This document shows, one piece after another, positions 9,119-18,720 of a DNA stretch of 52,156 bases. The notes below the pieces were generated by a model. It worked only from the letters and a program-made list of their open reading frames with translations. It ran no database searches and was not told the origin of the DNA. A program made the translations under genes and the position numbers. The stretch's first letter is position 1, and every line of letters starts with the position of its first letter. The DNA is from Candidatus Aquicultor sp. (lineage in GTDB: Bacteria; Actinomycetota; Aquicultoria; Aquicultorales; Aquicultoraceae): positions 1 to 52,156 of the forward strand of contig JAUXNY010000099.1 of NCBI GenBank assembly GCA_030682615.1, read 5' to 3'.

Positions 9119-9231
9119 GCTATTCCCGCCTTTCGTTTTAGAACGCCTGTTTTCAAAGATTTATTTAGTGAGCAGGGGCGGAACCCGCCATTGCTCGCAT
9201 AACAGCTCGTCTGTTTTCTCCGTTCGGTCGC

Positions 9232-10122
9232 CTAGTGATACAGCGGAACGCCGGTGAAGATGTCGGTTAGCGTGCGCCTCTCACCCGCCCCTTTGGCTCC
9301 ATTGTCGTGGCCGGGATGCGTCGCCAGCCCCGGGATGCCGACTGCGTCCGCGCGGCATTGCTTGCACGCCCTGAACTGCTCAACGTGCTTTTCAGCATAG
9401 TATCTTGCCTCTTCGAGTTCGAGACAGGTCGGAGCCCGGTAGCCGCTCATATCGCCAAGGGGCTTAAGCGGCATGATATTCATTAGCGACACGCCGAGCG
9501 TCTTCAGGGTGCGGGCGATATCCTCGATGTGATTCCCGTTAAGCTCGGGAACGAGCACGGTGTTGACCTTGACGATAAGCCCCTCACTGACAGCGGCTTC
9601 GAGCCCCATTAGCTGACGGGCGCTGAGCACGTCGAAGGCATTCTCGAAATAGTTGCGGCCGTTAAGCCTGACCTTGCGATAGAATTCCCTGCCGACGGAT
9701 GGCTTGACCGCGTTGACCGTTACCGATATCGTCGACACGCCCACGCGCACCAGGTCGTCAACGCACTCGGCCAGGCGAAGGCCGTTAGTGCTGATACACT
9801 TCTTCAAGTGCGGAAACTCCTTATGGATAAGCGCGAGCGAACTGAATGTCGCATCGTTTGCGAGAGCGTCACCCGGTCCGGCCACACCGATTACCTTAAT
9901 GGTTTCATCTGTGGCGACGACGGAGCGGACCGCCTCGAGCGCTTCGAGCGGCTTGAGTATCTTGTAAGCGACGCCGGGGCGGTTGTCGCTGCCGCCGATT
10001 TCGCGGTAGCAGTAGCGGCACTTGATATTGCACGCCGGTGCCACTGGAATATGCATCCTTCCTACCCGGTGGTGCGCCGACTCGTCAAAACACGGATGGC
10101 CTTGTGCTTTTATCGGAATCAT
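9232..10122 (-). CDS. nifB: Nitrogenase cofactor biosynthesis radical SAM protein NifB (divergent)
   Basis: NifB fuses two [4Fe-4S] clusters and inserts a carbide, giving NifB-co, the core of FeMoco. The 296-residue protein has HPCFDESAHHRVGRMHIPVAP, the radical SAM triad in CNIKCRYC (about 31-38), RPGV, GVAGPGDALAN, STNGL and the C-terminal CKQCRADAVG. It has no NifX-like extension. Canonical NifB continues the SAM motif with N-R-K-Y-D-C; here it is YREIGG, so the cysteine six positions after the third SAM cysteine is replaced by glycine. ATG 10122 follows AAGGAGG by eight bases; the longer frame would overlap the ferredoxin gene. Confidence 0.9.
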   Translation of the reverse strand: MIPIKAQGHPCFDESAHHRVGRMHIPVAPACNIKCRYCYREIGGSDNRPGVAYKILKPLEALEAVRSVVATDETIKVIGVAGPGDALANDATFSSLALIHKEFPHLKKCISTNGLRLAECVDDLVRVGVSTISVTVNAVKPSVGREFYRKVRLNGRNYFENAFDVLSARQLMGLEAAVSEGLIVKVNTVLVPELNGNHIEDIARTLKTLGVSLMNIMPLKPLGDMSGYRAPTCLELEEARYYAEKHVEQFRACKQCRADAVGIPGLATHPGHDNGAKGAGERRTLTDIFTGVPLYH

Positions 10123-10213
10123 GGTCATAACCTCCTTGATTAAATGCCGGACTCTCAAAAACGGTGCGAACCGCGCCAACCCGCTTTTACTTACATAGGG
10201 GACGCTGCTCCAC

Positions 10214-10498
10214 TTACAATTCAACATGTAGATGGGCGCGCTTTGTGCATGTGTGATTACACGCTTCGCAACCCGTGCAGTCATCCGGATTAGCGACTGA
10301 CATGACCTTGTTGCCCATGTCGTCGCCGTAATCGTCATCACCCTCGAACGGTTTTTCGATGAGTTCGAGAACATCTCTGCCGCAGACCTTATAGCAGCGC
10401 CCGCAACCGATACACTTATCAGGGTCGATAGAATCCAGAAAGCGCGGTGTCCATTCGGCGCCGCCACGCGTATAACCTACCACCTTCGTTAAAGTCAT
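10214..10498 (-). CDS. Nif-associated 2[4Fe-4S] ferredoxin (ferredoxin III type)
   Basis: A 94-residue ferredoxin with two cluster motifs, CIGCGRCYKVCGRDVLEL (about 33-50) and CTGCEACNHTC (about 75-85), and a longer insert between them than in ordinary clostridial ferredoxins. This spacing and the neighbourhood match the nif-specific ferredoxin III family. It is a candidate electron donor to NifH or to NifB. ATG 10498 has GGGAGG eight bases upstream. It lies between nifI2 and nifB in the same transcript. Confidence 0.88.
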   Translation of the reverse strand: MTLTKVVGYTRGGAEWTPRFLDSIDPDKCIGCGRCYKVCGRDVLELIEKPFEGDDDYGDDMGNKVMSVANPDDCTGCEACNHTCTKRAHLHVEL

Positions 10499-10548
10499 CT
10501 TCACGCCTCCCACCATCCGTCTAGTATCTTTTATGCTTGCGCTTTGCG

Positions 10549-10965
10549 CTACGAAATCGATTCACCACCGATTTCTCCGGTTCGTATCCGCACCGCCGTA
10601 TCGATGGGCATCACGAATATCTTTCCATCACCGCGCTTGCCCGTCTGGTTGACCTTGATAATGGACTTAACAACCTTGCTCACCACATCATCCGGGACGA
10701 TCATGGTGAGCATCCGCTTCGGCACAAACAGGGCGACTTTGGGAAGCGTGTGCTCAATAGCGTACTCCGAAGATGTCGGAACCAACTTCACGGCCGTGCA
10801 AAAGCTCTCCGGCATCTCCGAGTCCATCTCGACGCACATATCACCCTTCTGCTGCCCCCTGCCGTCGACGCTCTGAATCGTGACAGATGGATAGCCAAGC
10901 TCGTCGAGGACCGTCTTCGTCTCCGGGACCTTGTCTCGCCTGATAATCGCCGTAAGCTCTTTCAT
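10549..10965 (-). CDS. nifI2: Nitrogenase-regulating PII protein NifI2
   Basis: NifI1 and NifI2 form a hetero-complex that, in methanogens, binds dinitrogenase and inhibits it when ammonium is high; 2-oxoglutarate and ATP relieve this. The 138-residue protein has the PII fold start MKELTAIIRRDK, a T-loop stretch VDGRGQQKGDM and the C-terminal GKRGDGKIFVMPIDTAVRIRTGE. It is longer than NifI1, as is usual for NifI2, with an insert after the T-loop. It overlaps nifI1 by four bases, so the two are translationally coupled. Confidence 0.9.
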   Translation of the reverse strand: MKELTAIIRRDKVPETKTVLDELGYPSVTIQSVDGRGQQKGDMCVEMDSEMPESFCTAVKLVPTSSEYAIEHTLPKVALFVPKRMLTMIVPDDVVSKVVKSIIKVNQTGKRGDGKIFVMPIDTAVRIRTGEIGGESIS

Positions 10966-11279
10966 AGCACGGCCTCCCCGGTCCTTACGGTATACACCGA
11001 TTCCACCGGGCTGACAAATATCTTGCCATCGCCGATGAAGCCCGTGCGCGCCTTGTCTTGGATGATGCCGACTACCGCGTCGAGGTCCTTATCCTCGACG
11101 ACGGTCATGAGAAGGGTCTTGGGTAACTCATCGTAGTGGATCGGCCCTACCTGCAATCCTTTCTGTTTGCCCCTTCCGAACACGGGCATCTTCGTGAGTG
11201 ACGGATACCCGGAGCCCTCCAGGGCGAGCACGACTTCTTGCTCTTTTTCGGGCCTGATAAACGCTCTGATCATCTTCAT
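10962..11279 (-). CDS. nifI1: Nitrogenase-regulating PII protein NifI1
   Basis: PII-family partner of NifI2. The 105-residue protein has MKMIRAFIRPEKEQEVVLAL, a T-loop FGRGKQKGLQVGP without the uridylylated tyrosine of GlnB, and RTGFIGDGKIFVSPVESVYT. ATG 11279 has GGAGGAG nine bases upstream. In most archaeal and firmicute clusters nifI1-nifI2 sit between nifH and nifD; here they come after nifX. The expected role is rapid post-translational switch-off of nitrogenase. Confidence 0.9.
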   Translation of the reverse strand: MKMIRAFIRPEKEQEVVLALEGSGYPSLTKMPVFGRGKQKGLQVGPIHYDELPKTLLMTVVEDKDLDAVVGIIQDKARTGFIGDGKIFVSPVESVYTVRTGEAVL

Positions 11280-11327
11280 GCCTATCTCCTCCTAACTTCT
11301 CTGATGTGCGGATATATTGACGGCGCG

Positions 11328-11726
11328 TTAGCGCCCGTTGGCGATCGCCCGCTTCAACCACGGAGGCGGAGCATTGTTTATCGTCTCAAGGAGCCTCTGA
11401 AGTTCTTGTCGTATCGGGACGACCTCTTTGACTTTTAGCGGCATCAAACCTTTGTTGACGAGGCGTGCGGCCGACGGCGCGCCGATGTTTGTGAAGTAGA
11501 TGATTTTGCAGTCGGACAGGTTCTCGACTTTGCGCCGCATGACGTTGTCGTGTTCGACCTCGTCGCCCTTGGTCTCTTCAACGGTCGTGTCGCGGCCGTC
11601 GGCGAAGACTCGCTCTTCGATGAAGATAAACCCGTCGACCGTCACCTCGTATACCGAGAATTTCCCCGACCGGCCGAAGTGCTCATCCACATTTACGCCG
11701 TCGGTCGTCGCAAACGCTACTTTCAT
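11328..11726 (-). CDS. nifX: NifX-type FeMo-cofactor carrier protein
   Basis: NifX/NafY-fold proteins carry NifB-co or VK-cluster between NifB and NifEN. The 132-residue protein starts MKVAFATTDGVNVDEHFGRSGKFSVYEV, the family hallmark, and contains IIYFTNIGAPSAARLVNKGLMPLKVKE in the second half. The C-terminal tail RQELQRLLETINNAPPPWLKR is typical of NifX. ATG 11726 follows GGAGGTGAG closely. The position directly after nifEN agrees with its role. Confidence 0.9.
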   Translation of the reverse strand: MKVAFATTDGVNVDEHFGRSGKFSVYEVTVDGFIFIEERVFADGRDTTVEETKGDEVEHDNVMRRKVENLSDCKIIYFTNIGAPSAARLVNKGLMPLKVKEVVPIRQELQRLLETINNAPPPWLKRAIANGR

Positions 11727-11793
11727 GGTCTCACCTCCTGTTTGGTTCGTGATTTACAAATTCATCGACGCCGCCGTCTCGCGGCCGTGTCGA

Positions 11794-14481
11794 CTAGTGC
11801 CCGGCCATCAACAGGTTGGCCAGCTCGTATACGCCGGCGAGCGTTCCCCGGTAGCCTATGGTCACCTGAGATGTGGCGCCGAGCCGTTTATAGGCAGGAA
11901 AGCCCGTTTCATAGAGCGGTACCCCTAGGCGCTTAGCCGTATCTTCGCCGTGCGAGCCGGCGATAAGGACATCGAACTCGCCCTTAACCGAGAACAAATC
12001 CCCGGTGGATACGTTTTTCGCATGGATTCTGTCTGCCCTGCTGTTTTTGGACGATTCGGGTACCGGAATCACCGCCAGCTCCACATCGACACCGGTCTCA
12101 TAGAGCCACCTCGATGTTTGAGCGGCGAGGTCGGGTTCGAGCGCGAGACACGCCTTTTTGCCGCTCAGGTAGACATGCGCGTCTCTTAAACCGTCCGTCA
12201 GAATTCTACGCTGCCGTTCGTACTTTGCCGGTATTGCCTTACCGCTGAGCGCCGAGAGCGTCTCCATAAGCTCATCGACGTCTTTGATGCCGGAGATGCC
12301 CTCGAAGACCTTGAATTCGATGCCGAATCTGTCATGCAAAAGTTCCGCCGCCCGGCGCATGCTCGCGCCGATGGCCAGGGTAAACCCCGAGAGGCGCATC
12401 GATTGAATCTCGGCGAACGTCGTCCCTCCGGTCGCCAGCGCCGAGAAATCCCGCCTGCTCCCATCGAGCGCTGCAAGGTCGGGCAGGATGATCGGTGTCA
12501 TCCCGAATGACTCGACGATATCGCGGAGCTCGGTGAAGTCGGCCGGCGTGAGATGCGACCCGGCAACGATGTTGACCTGTTTTTCGATTCGAGCCGCGGT
12601 GTCGAGAGTAAAGAGCGCTTCCGCGGCCGCCTCGATGACGGCTTCGACGGCTTTGGCATAACCGGTCTCCAGACCTCCCTCATAGTCGGGCGTCGAGACG
12701 TGTACGAGCGCGGTTTTCGCCCCATTGCGAGAGCGCATCTGTTTGATGAGACCATCCACGTCGTCACCTTTGACCGCGCTGAGACCGGATGAGAGTACGG
12801 CAACGACCTCGGGATGGTTCTTTTCGACAAAACTCTCGACGACTTTGACTAGCGCGTCGTCGCTCCCCATCACGACATCCTCGGTAAAGAGTTTGGTGCT
12901 CGCAAGCGCGACCGGCTCACGAAAGTGCTTGGTAAGAAGGACTTTACCCAGAAAGCCGCAGCCCTGCGCCCCGTGGATAACAGGGAGCGCGCTGTGTATG
13001 CCCTGCATTGCGATGGCCGCGCCGAGCGCGGGGGAGTGCTTTAACGGATTTATTAGTATGTCTGGAGCCGATTGAGCGTAGGTTGTGCCGGTCTGCGCGT
13101 CGTCGGGCTTGCGCTCGTCTTCGGTGGTGCGCATGACGTTTGAGCTTTGATGGCCCCCGGCTGCGGTGCGTCCGAAAAACTCTACGCTATTACTGATTTG
13201 CTCCGCTAGGTTGACGAGCCCCTGATAGCCTGCGAAGGCGATATGGCGCTCCTGGTTGACATCGACGAAGGGGAAACCCTCCTTCATCGCAAGGTACTGG
13301 TTGCGTCCCCCGGCGATGAGCATGTCGGCGTTGCCCTCACTCATCAGCTTAAGCAGGTTGCTCGCGGCGACATCCTCTACGAGCGGCGCGTTCTCGCCGA
13401 GCAACGCTTTCATCTTCTCTTCATCCTCGAAGGTGCTTTTCTTTGTGCCTACAGCGACGATGTCGATGCCGAGATCGCGCAGGGCCGAAATGATAGACCA
13501 GCTCTTGACGCCTCCGGTGTATAAGACCGCACGCTTCCCCTTGAGGTGGGCGTATTGCGTGAGCGCCGCGTCGAGCGCCGCCTCTTCATCAAGGATTGCC
13601 GACTCGACTGTCGCCGAAAGACCGCCGCCTAATTGCGCCGCGATAGCCCTGAGCGCCTTCGTCGTCTCAGTCTTGCCAAAAAACGACACCTCCACATAGG
13701 GGATGCCGTAGCGCTCCTCCATCTCCTTCGCGACATTGATAAGGGCGCGGCTGCAGACGACAACGTTTAGTTTCGCCCGGTGAGCGTAGGTTATCTCCTC
13801 GAAGGTCGCATCGCCGGTGATGCGCGAGAGCACCCGCAAACCCGCCTCTTTAAGGGTCGGCTCTATGAGCCACTGGTCGCCGGCTATATTGTACTCGCCG
13901 ATGAGGTTGATATCGGTGTCGGTGGTGTACGCAGGCTCGCCGGTGCCTATGACATGCTCCAGCAAGACCTCGCCCGCAATACGGTTTCCGAGGTTCTTGG
14001 GGCCGACAAAACCGGGCGCGTTGACCGGGATGACCCTGACGCCCGCCGCATGCGATTGCCCCTGCGCGCCGTTAATGGTCTCCTCGGCTCTCCTGCATAT
14101 AGACTCGATGTCTTCACCTATAAGCCCGCTGACACAGGTCGAATAGACGAATATCGCCTTCGGTGCGACCGACCGGTACGTCTGGATGATGGCGTTGTAG
14201 AGCTTGTCTTCCGCGCCATATATGATATCCAACTCGCTCATATCGGTCGTGAAACCCATCCGGTGCAAGTCGCCGCGGGTCGATAACGTCCCCCGGCCCT
14301 CCCAGGAGTTGCCCGCGCAAGCGATAGGCCCGTGGACGAGGTGAGCGGCGTCGGCGATGGGCTGCAAGACTATCATCGCTCCGTCAAAAGCGCACGACTC
14401 CCCGCCGCGCGAGCGACAGACTTTATTCTTCTTCTCTATAGAACAGCCTTTTTCGGTCAATCTTTCTATGTTGTTCAGCAT
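11794..14481 (-). CDS. nifEN: Fused NifE-NifN cofactor scaffold protein
   Basis: NifEN is the scaffold on which the FeMo-cofactor precursor matures. The 895-residue chain is NifE (about 1-440: GGESCAFDGA, HGPIACAGNSWEGRG, STCVSGLIGEDI, GEYNIAGDQW) joined by a linker of about 30 residues rich in polar residues to NifN (about 475-895: NPLKHSPALGAAIAMQGI, HGAQGCGFLGKVLL, SSGLSAVKGDD). The frame is continuous with no stop or start signal at the joint. NifE keeps a cysteine (GESCAF) where nifD has TGA. ATG 14481 is chosen, with GGTGG eight bases upstream; GTG 14493 is possible. Confidence 0.93.
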   Translation of the reverse strand: MLNNIERLTEKGCSIEKKNKVCRSRGGESCAFDGAMIVLQPIADAAHLVHGPIACAGNSWEGRGTLSTRGDLHRMGFTTDMSELDIIYGAEDKLYNAIIQTYRSVAPKAIFVYSTCVSGLIGEDIESICRRAEETINGAQGQSHAAGVRVIPVNAPGFVGPKNLGNRIAGEVLLEHVIGTGEPAYTTDTDINLIGEYNIAGDQWLIEPTLKEAGLRVLSRITGDATFEEITYAHRAKLNVVVCSRALINVAKEMEERYGIPYVEVSFFGKTETTKALRAIAAQLGGGLSATVESAILDEEAALDAALTQYAHLKGKRAVLYTGGVKSWSIISALRDLGIDIVAVGTKKSTFEDEEKMKALLGENAPLVEDVAASNLLKLMSEGNADMLIAGGRNQYLAMKEGFPFVDVNQERHIAFAGYQGLVNLAEQISNSVEFFGRTAAGGHQSSNVMRTTEDERKPDDAQTGTTYAQSAPDILINPLKHSPALGAAIAMQGIHSALPVIHGAQGCGFLGKVLLTKHFREPVALASTKLFTEDVVMGSDDALVKVVESFVEKNHPEVVAVLSSGLSAVKGDDVDGLIKQMRSRNGAKTALVHVSTPDYEGGLETGYAKAVEAVIEAAAEALFTLDTAARIEKQVNIVAGSHLTPADFTELRDIVESFGMTPIILPDLAALDGSRRDFSALATGGTTFAEIQSMRLSGFTLAIGASMRRAAELLHDRFGIEFKVFEGISGIKDVDELMETLSALSGKAIPAKYERQRRILTDGLRDAHVYLSGKKACLALEPDLAAQTSRWLYETGVDVELAVIPVPESSKNSRADRIHAKNVSTGDLFSVKGEFDVLIAGSHGEDTAKRLGVPLYETGFPAYKRLGATSQVTIGYRGTLAGVYELANLLMAGH

Positions 14482-14544
14482 CTCTTTCACCACCCCGGTT
14501 TTAGTTAATCGTTAATGAGATTCTTCAAATCCGCTCCACGTCGA

Positions 14545-16050
14545 CTACCGGATAACATCGAAGCTTGCCGTGTGCATCGTCTCCCTATCGAGTTCGTCGA
14601 GGACGGTGTTGACGATAGAGGTGACGATGTTTATCGCGCCCTGGTAGCCGATAATAGGAACCCGGTGTAAATGATGCCGGTCGAAGAGCGGAAAACCGAT
14701 TCTCACCAGCGGCGTACCGACGTCTCTCCAGAGAAACTTAGCGTAGGAGTTGCCGATGAGCATATCGACCGGCTCGGTGAACATCAGCGAGCGCATGTGC
14801 CACAGGTCTTTGTTGGTGTAAATCTGGCCTTGCGCTCCGAACGGGCTTTGGCTCAACAGCTCTTCAGCCTGCGCCTTGAACTTCTTGTCGCCGTTGGTGC
14901 AGACAATATGCGCCGGGTAACCGCCCAGCTCCATAATGATGCTTATCAGGCCGAGCAATTGGTCGGGGTCGCCGGTCATCGCGAAACGCTTGCCGTGGAC
15001 ATACGGATGCGAGTCGACCATCACATCGACGGCGCGGCCGCGCTCATCCTCAATGTCCTTTGGGATGGGCTTGCCGGTTATCTTGACGACCGCTTCGAAG
15101 AAAGCATCGGTGTTCTTTATGCCGATTGGGGTCACCGTCTCGGTCTTGTGCACCCACTCGGTCTTGATAAACTGCATCGTCTTTGCGGTCGAGAATCGCT
15201 GGAGCGCGATGGTCCCTACACCGTTGACCGAGTCGGCGGCGTCCGCCAGCGGCGTGCCGCCGGGGTATATCGTGTACTCTCCCGTCGTCGGCGAGTCATA
15301 GGTCTCGCTGATATCGCCGAGTGTCGTGTGCTCGACCCCCATGATATCGAGTAGCCGTTTAAGTTCACGGTAATTTCCGGTATAGGTATCGAAGCCCGGG
15401 ATGATATTGAGCTTGCCGTTGGGCTCACCTTTTTTGCCCTGAGTTACGGTGCTCAAGATGCCCTTCATCATGTTGTCGTAGCCGGTGATGTGCGAGCCGA
15501 CAAAGCTCGGCGTGTGCGCGAAGGGGACCGGTAAATCCTCGGGGATGGTGCCCTTGCCCTTCGCCGAGCGGATGTAGGCGTTGAGGTCGTCACCGATGAC
15601 CTCGGCCATGCAGGTCGTAAAGACCGCCATCATCTTCGGCGTGTAGAGGGCGTACGCGTTCTCGAGCCCCTCGAGCATATTGTTCATGCCGCCGAATACC
15701 GCCGCATCCTCCGTCATCGACGACGAAACCGCAACGCTCGGCTCCTTGAAATGCCGGGCCAGGTGGCTTCTGAAGTATGCCGCGCAACCCTGCGCCCCTT
15801 GAACAAAGGGGAGTGTGTCTTGAAAACCGCCCGAACAAAGGAGCGCCCCGAGCGGCTGGCATGCTTTTACCGGGTTTATCTTGATATTCTTGCGAGCGAA
15901 GTTCAATTCCTTGTACTCCTCGGTCTTGGTCCACTCCGAGATTTCCCGCACTTTTTCGGGCGGGGCCATACCCTCGAACTGTCTCTTGTTCTCGAACTGC
16001 TCCAGATATTCCGGTCGCTGGAAGAGTTCATTATGGTCGAGTATTTTCAC
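14545..16050 (-). CDS. nifK: Nitrogenase MoFe protein beta chain
   Basis: Beta subunit of dinitrogenase, sharing the P-cluster with NifD. About 501 residues. The three beta-side P-cluster cysteines are present in ACQPLGALLCSGG, GAQGCAAYF and TTCMAEVIGDD, together with the serine in SFVGSHITGYDN. The C-terminal RIGFPLFDRHHLHRVPIIGYQGA is conserved. A TAAGG-T-AGGTGA ribosome binding site lies just upstream of GTG 16050; the GTG at 16059 falls inside that site, so 16050 is preferred. The N-terminus has the extended form that packs on NifD. Confidence 0.95.
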   Translation of the reverse strand: MKILDHNELFQRPEYLEQFENKRQFEGMAPPEKVREISEWTKTEEYKELNFARKNIKINPVKACQPLGALLCSGGFQDTLPFVQGAQGCAAYFRSHLARHFKEPSVAVSSSMTEDAAVFGGMNNMLEGLENAYALYTPKMMAVFTTCMAEVIGDDLNAYIRSAKGKGTIPEDLPVPFAHTPSFVGSHITGYDNMMKGILSTVTQGKKGEPNGKLNIIPGFDTYTGNYRELKRLLDIMGVEHTTLGDISETYDSPTTGEYTIYPGGTPLADAADSVNGVGTIALQRFSTAKTMQFIKTEWVHKTETVTPIGIKNTDAFFEAVVKITGKPIPKDIEDERGRAVDVMVDSHPYVHGKRFAMTGDPDQLLGLISIIMELGGYPAHIVCTNGDKKFKAQAEELLSQSPFGAQGQIYTNKDLWHMRSLMFTEPVDMLIGNSYAKFLWRDVGTPLVRIGFPLFDRHHLHRVPIIGYQGAINIVTSIVNTVLDELDRETMHTASFDVIR

Positions 16051-16136
16051 CTGTCTCACCTACCTTATAAATAGCCATCGTCTTTCAGCTATCAGCCGCC
16101 GGCGATGTAGTTCTCAGTTGCTTGTGTCCCGTCTAG

Positions 16137-17588
16137 CTACTTCTTCTTGCGAACCAAATCCCAGGTGGGACTGTTTACCGTCATGTCCATATCGCGGGCA
16201 AAGACCGCGAACCCGTCGAAACCGTGGTACGGCCCCGAGTAATCCCAGGAGTGCATTTGCCTGAAAGGAACCCCCATCTTGTGATAGTTGTACTTCTCCT
16301 TGATGCCGGCGCCTATCATATCGGGCCGCAGGCGATACGTAAACTCCTCGAGCTCGTACGAGGTGGCGTCATCCATGATGACCGCGCCCTCCGGCATGAC
16401 CGGGTAGGTCCGCTTGTAGTCATCGCTGTGTCCGAACTCGTAGCCGGTTCCGATTATCTCCATGCCGAGATCCTCGTAGGCGCCGACCGTGTGGCGCGGG
16501 CGGAGGCCGCCGACGTAGAGCATGACCGTCTTGCCCTCGAGCTTCGGCTTGTACTCGGCAATTACCGCGTCCATCACCGGTTTGTATTTCTCGATGACCT
16601 TCTCGGCGTTCGCCTGTATCGTGTCATCGAACAGGGCCGCTATCTTGCGGATACTCTCGTAGGTCTTGGTAGGGCCGAAGAAGTTGAACTCCAGCCACGG
16701 TACACCGTATTCTTCCTCCATGTGCCTGCAGATATAGTTCATCGAGCGATAGCAGTGGATAAGGTTATACTTCGCCCTCGAGGCGATTTTCATCTCGTTG
16801 ACACTCGCGTCGCCCGTCCACTGGGTGATGACCCGCAGGCCCATCTCTTCGAGTATCTTCCTCGACGACCAGCCGTCACCGCCGATGTTGTAGTCGCCTA
16901 TTAGGTTGACGTCGTAGGGCGTTTCTTCTTCGAGGATGCCGCCTTTGCCTAGTATGTGGTCGCGGATGGTGTCGTTTGCGATATGATGCCCGAGCGACTG
17001 GCTCACCCCGCGAAAACCCTCGCAGCGTACCGGCACAACCGGTATCTCGAGGTCCTTCTCCACCTGTTTAGATACCGCTTCGATGTCGTCGCCGATGAGG
17101 CCGACCGGGCACTCGGAGAGAACACCGATGCCGTTTGCGAGCGGAAACAATCCCTTTAACTCGCGCATGGCGGCATCCAGACCCTTGTCCCCGCCGTAGA
17201 CGATATCTTTCTCCTGAAAATCTGTAGTGACATGCATCGTGCCGAATGTATTGATTCCTGTCTGTCCGTTATAGTAGTTTCTCCTTGCCCACCAGCTATA
17301 CTGTCCACACCCGACCGGGCCGTGGGAAATGGTGATCTGGTCCTTCACGGGACCCCAGACCACACCTTTCGCTCCCGCGAAGGCTCAGCCGCGTACGGTC
17401 ATAACCCCAGGCCGCGACTTGACGTTCGCCTTGACCTGGCAGCTGGAGCACGAACCCGACGGGTCATTGGCCTTGACGTGCTGCTCCCTGAACTTGCGCG
17501 CTTTCTCGGGATACGCGCTGATGACCTCGTCTATCATCTTCTTGGTACGTTCGATTTTGGGACTCAAACGCTCTTCTTTTGCGCTCAT
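16137..17588 (-). CDS. nifD: Nitrogenase MoFe protein alpha chain with in-frame UGA at the P-cluster Cys62 position (possible selenoprotein)
   Basis: Alpha subunit of dinitrogenase, carrying FeMoco. Read through one TGA (17385-17387, codon 68) the gene gives 483 residues, normal for NifD. The N-terminal part ends [10 protein letters not shown] and the next frame-matched residues are [15 protein letters not shown]; NifD proteins have RGC(A)YAG there, the cysteine being P-cluster ligand Cys62 of Azotobacter. All other key residues are intact: GPVGCGQYS (Cys88), [11 protein letters not shown] (Cys154), HCYRSMNY (FeMoco Cys275) and [15 protein letters not shown] (His442). Hence selenocysteine insertion, a base-call error or a single nonsense mutation are the options. 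A hairpin follows the TGA directly. The gene starts 48 bases after the nifH stop. Confidence 0.85.
17342..17387 (-). promoter_or_regulatory. Candidate SECIS hairpin following the nifD UGA
   Basis: On the coding (minus) strand the TGA is followed after one base by CCTTCGCGGGAGC, a 16-base loop, and GGTCCCGTGAAGG. The arms form 11 contiguous pairs (one G-U), then one G-G mismatch and a further C-G pair. The loop (17355-17370) contains GGTCTG, the same hexamer found at the loop of the E. coli fdhF SECIS. A small inner stem in the loop would leave a five-base apical loop about 20 bases from the TGA. The outer loop alone is larger than the usual bacterial model allows, so this remains a candidate. 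Confidence 0.5.
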
Positions 17589-17636
17589 ATCAGCATGACC
17601 CCCTCTCTAAATCAAAAGCGTCCCTTATCATGATTC

Positions 17637-18575
<939 letters not shown>

Positions 18576-18622
18576 TTAGGCTTACGGAAGGGGTCTATCA
18601 TTGGCCGGACGCACAAAGTATT

Positions 18623-18636
18623 TAACCGGCGGGTTA
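18623..18636. promoter_or_regulatory. Inverted repeat in the nifH upstream region
   Basis: A perfect TAACC-GGCG-GGTTA dyad about 140 bases upstream of nifH is a candidate operator. No consensus sigma-70 or sigma-54 promoter was evident between 18492 and 18776 on the minus strand, so the nif promoter is not located. The known methanogen NrpR site GGAA-N6-TTCC was not found here. The rest of the gap contains two direct copies of CGGGGAC near the nifH leader. Confidence 0.3.
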
Positions 18637-18720
18637 TACGGGGGGATAAAAGCGTGAAGCACGGGAGCACTTTTATTAGCTATCGAGCATGAAATTATTG
18701 ATAATTCACGCAATATGCAT

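Noticed and set aside
17363-17588. nifD as two separate genes or a dead pseudogene
   Set aside because: Both parts are in the same frame with one TGA between them and every other catalytic residue intact; a single gene with recoding or one error explains it better. Loss of function is still listed as an alternative.
16137-17588. Genome-wide reassignment of TGA to an amino acid
   Set aside because: coaE, modB, cas1 and the PucR gene end at TGA at their expected lengths, and no other in-frame TGA interrupts a conserved gene here.
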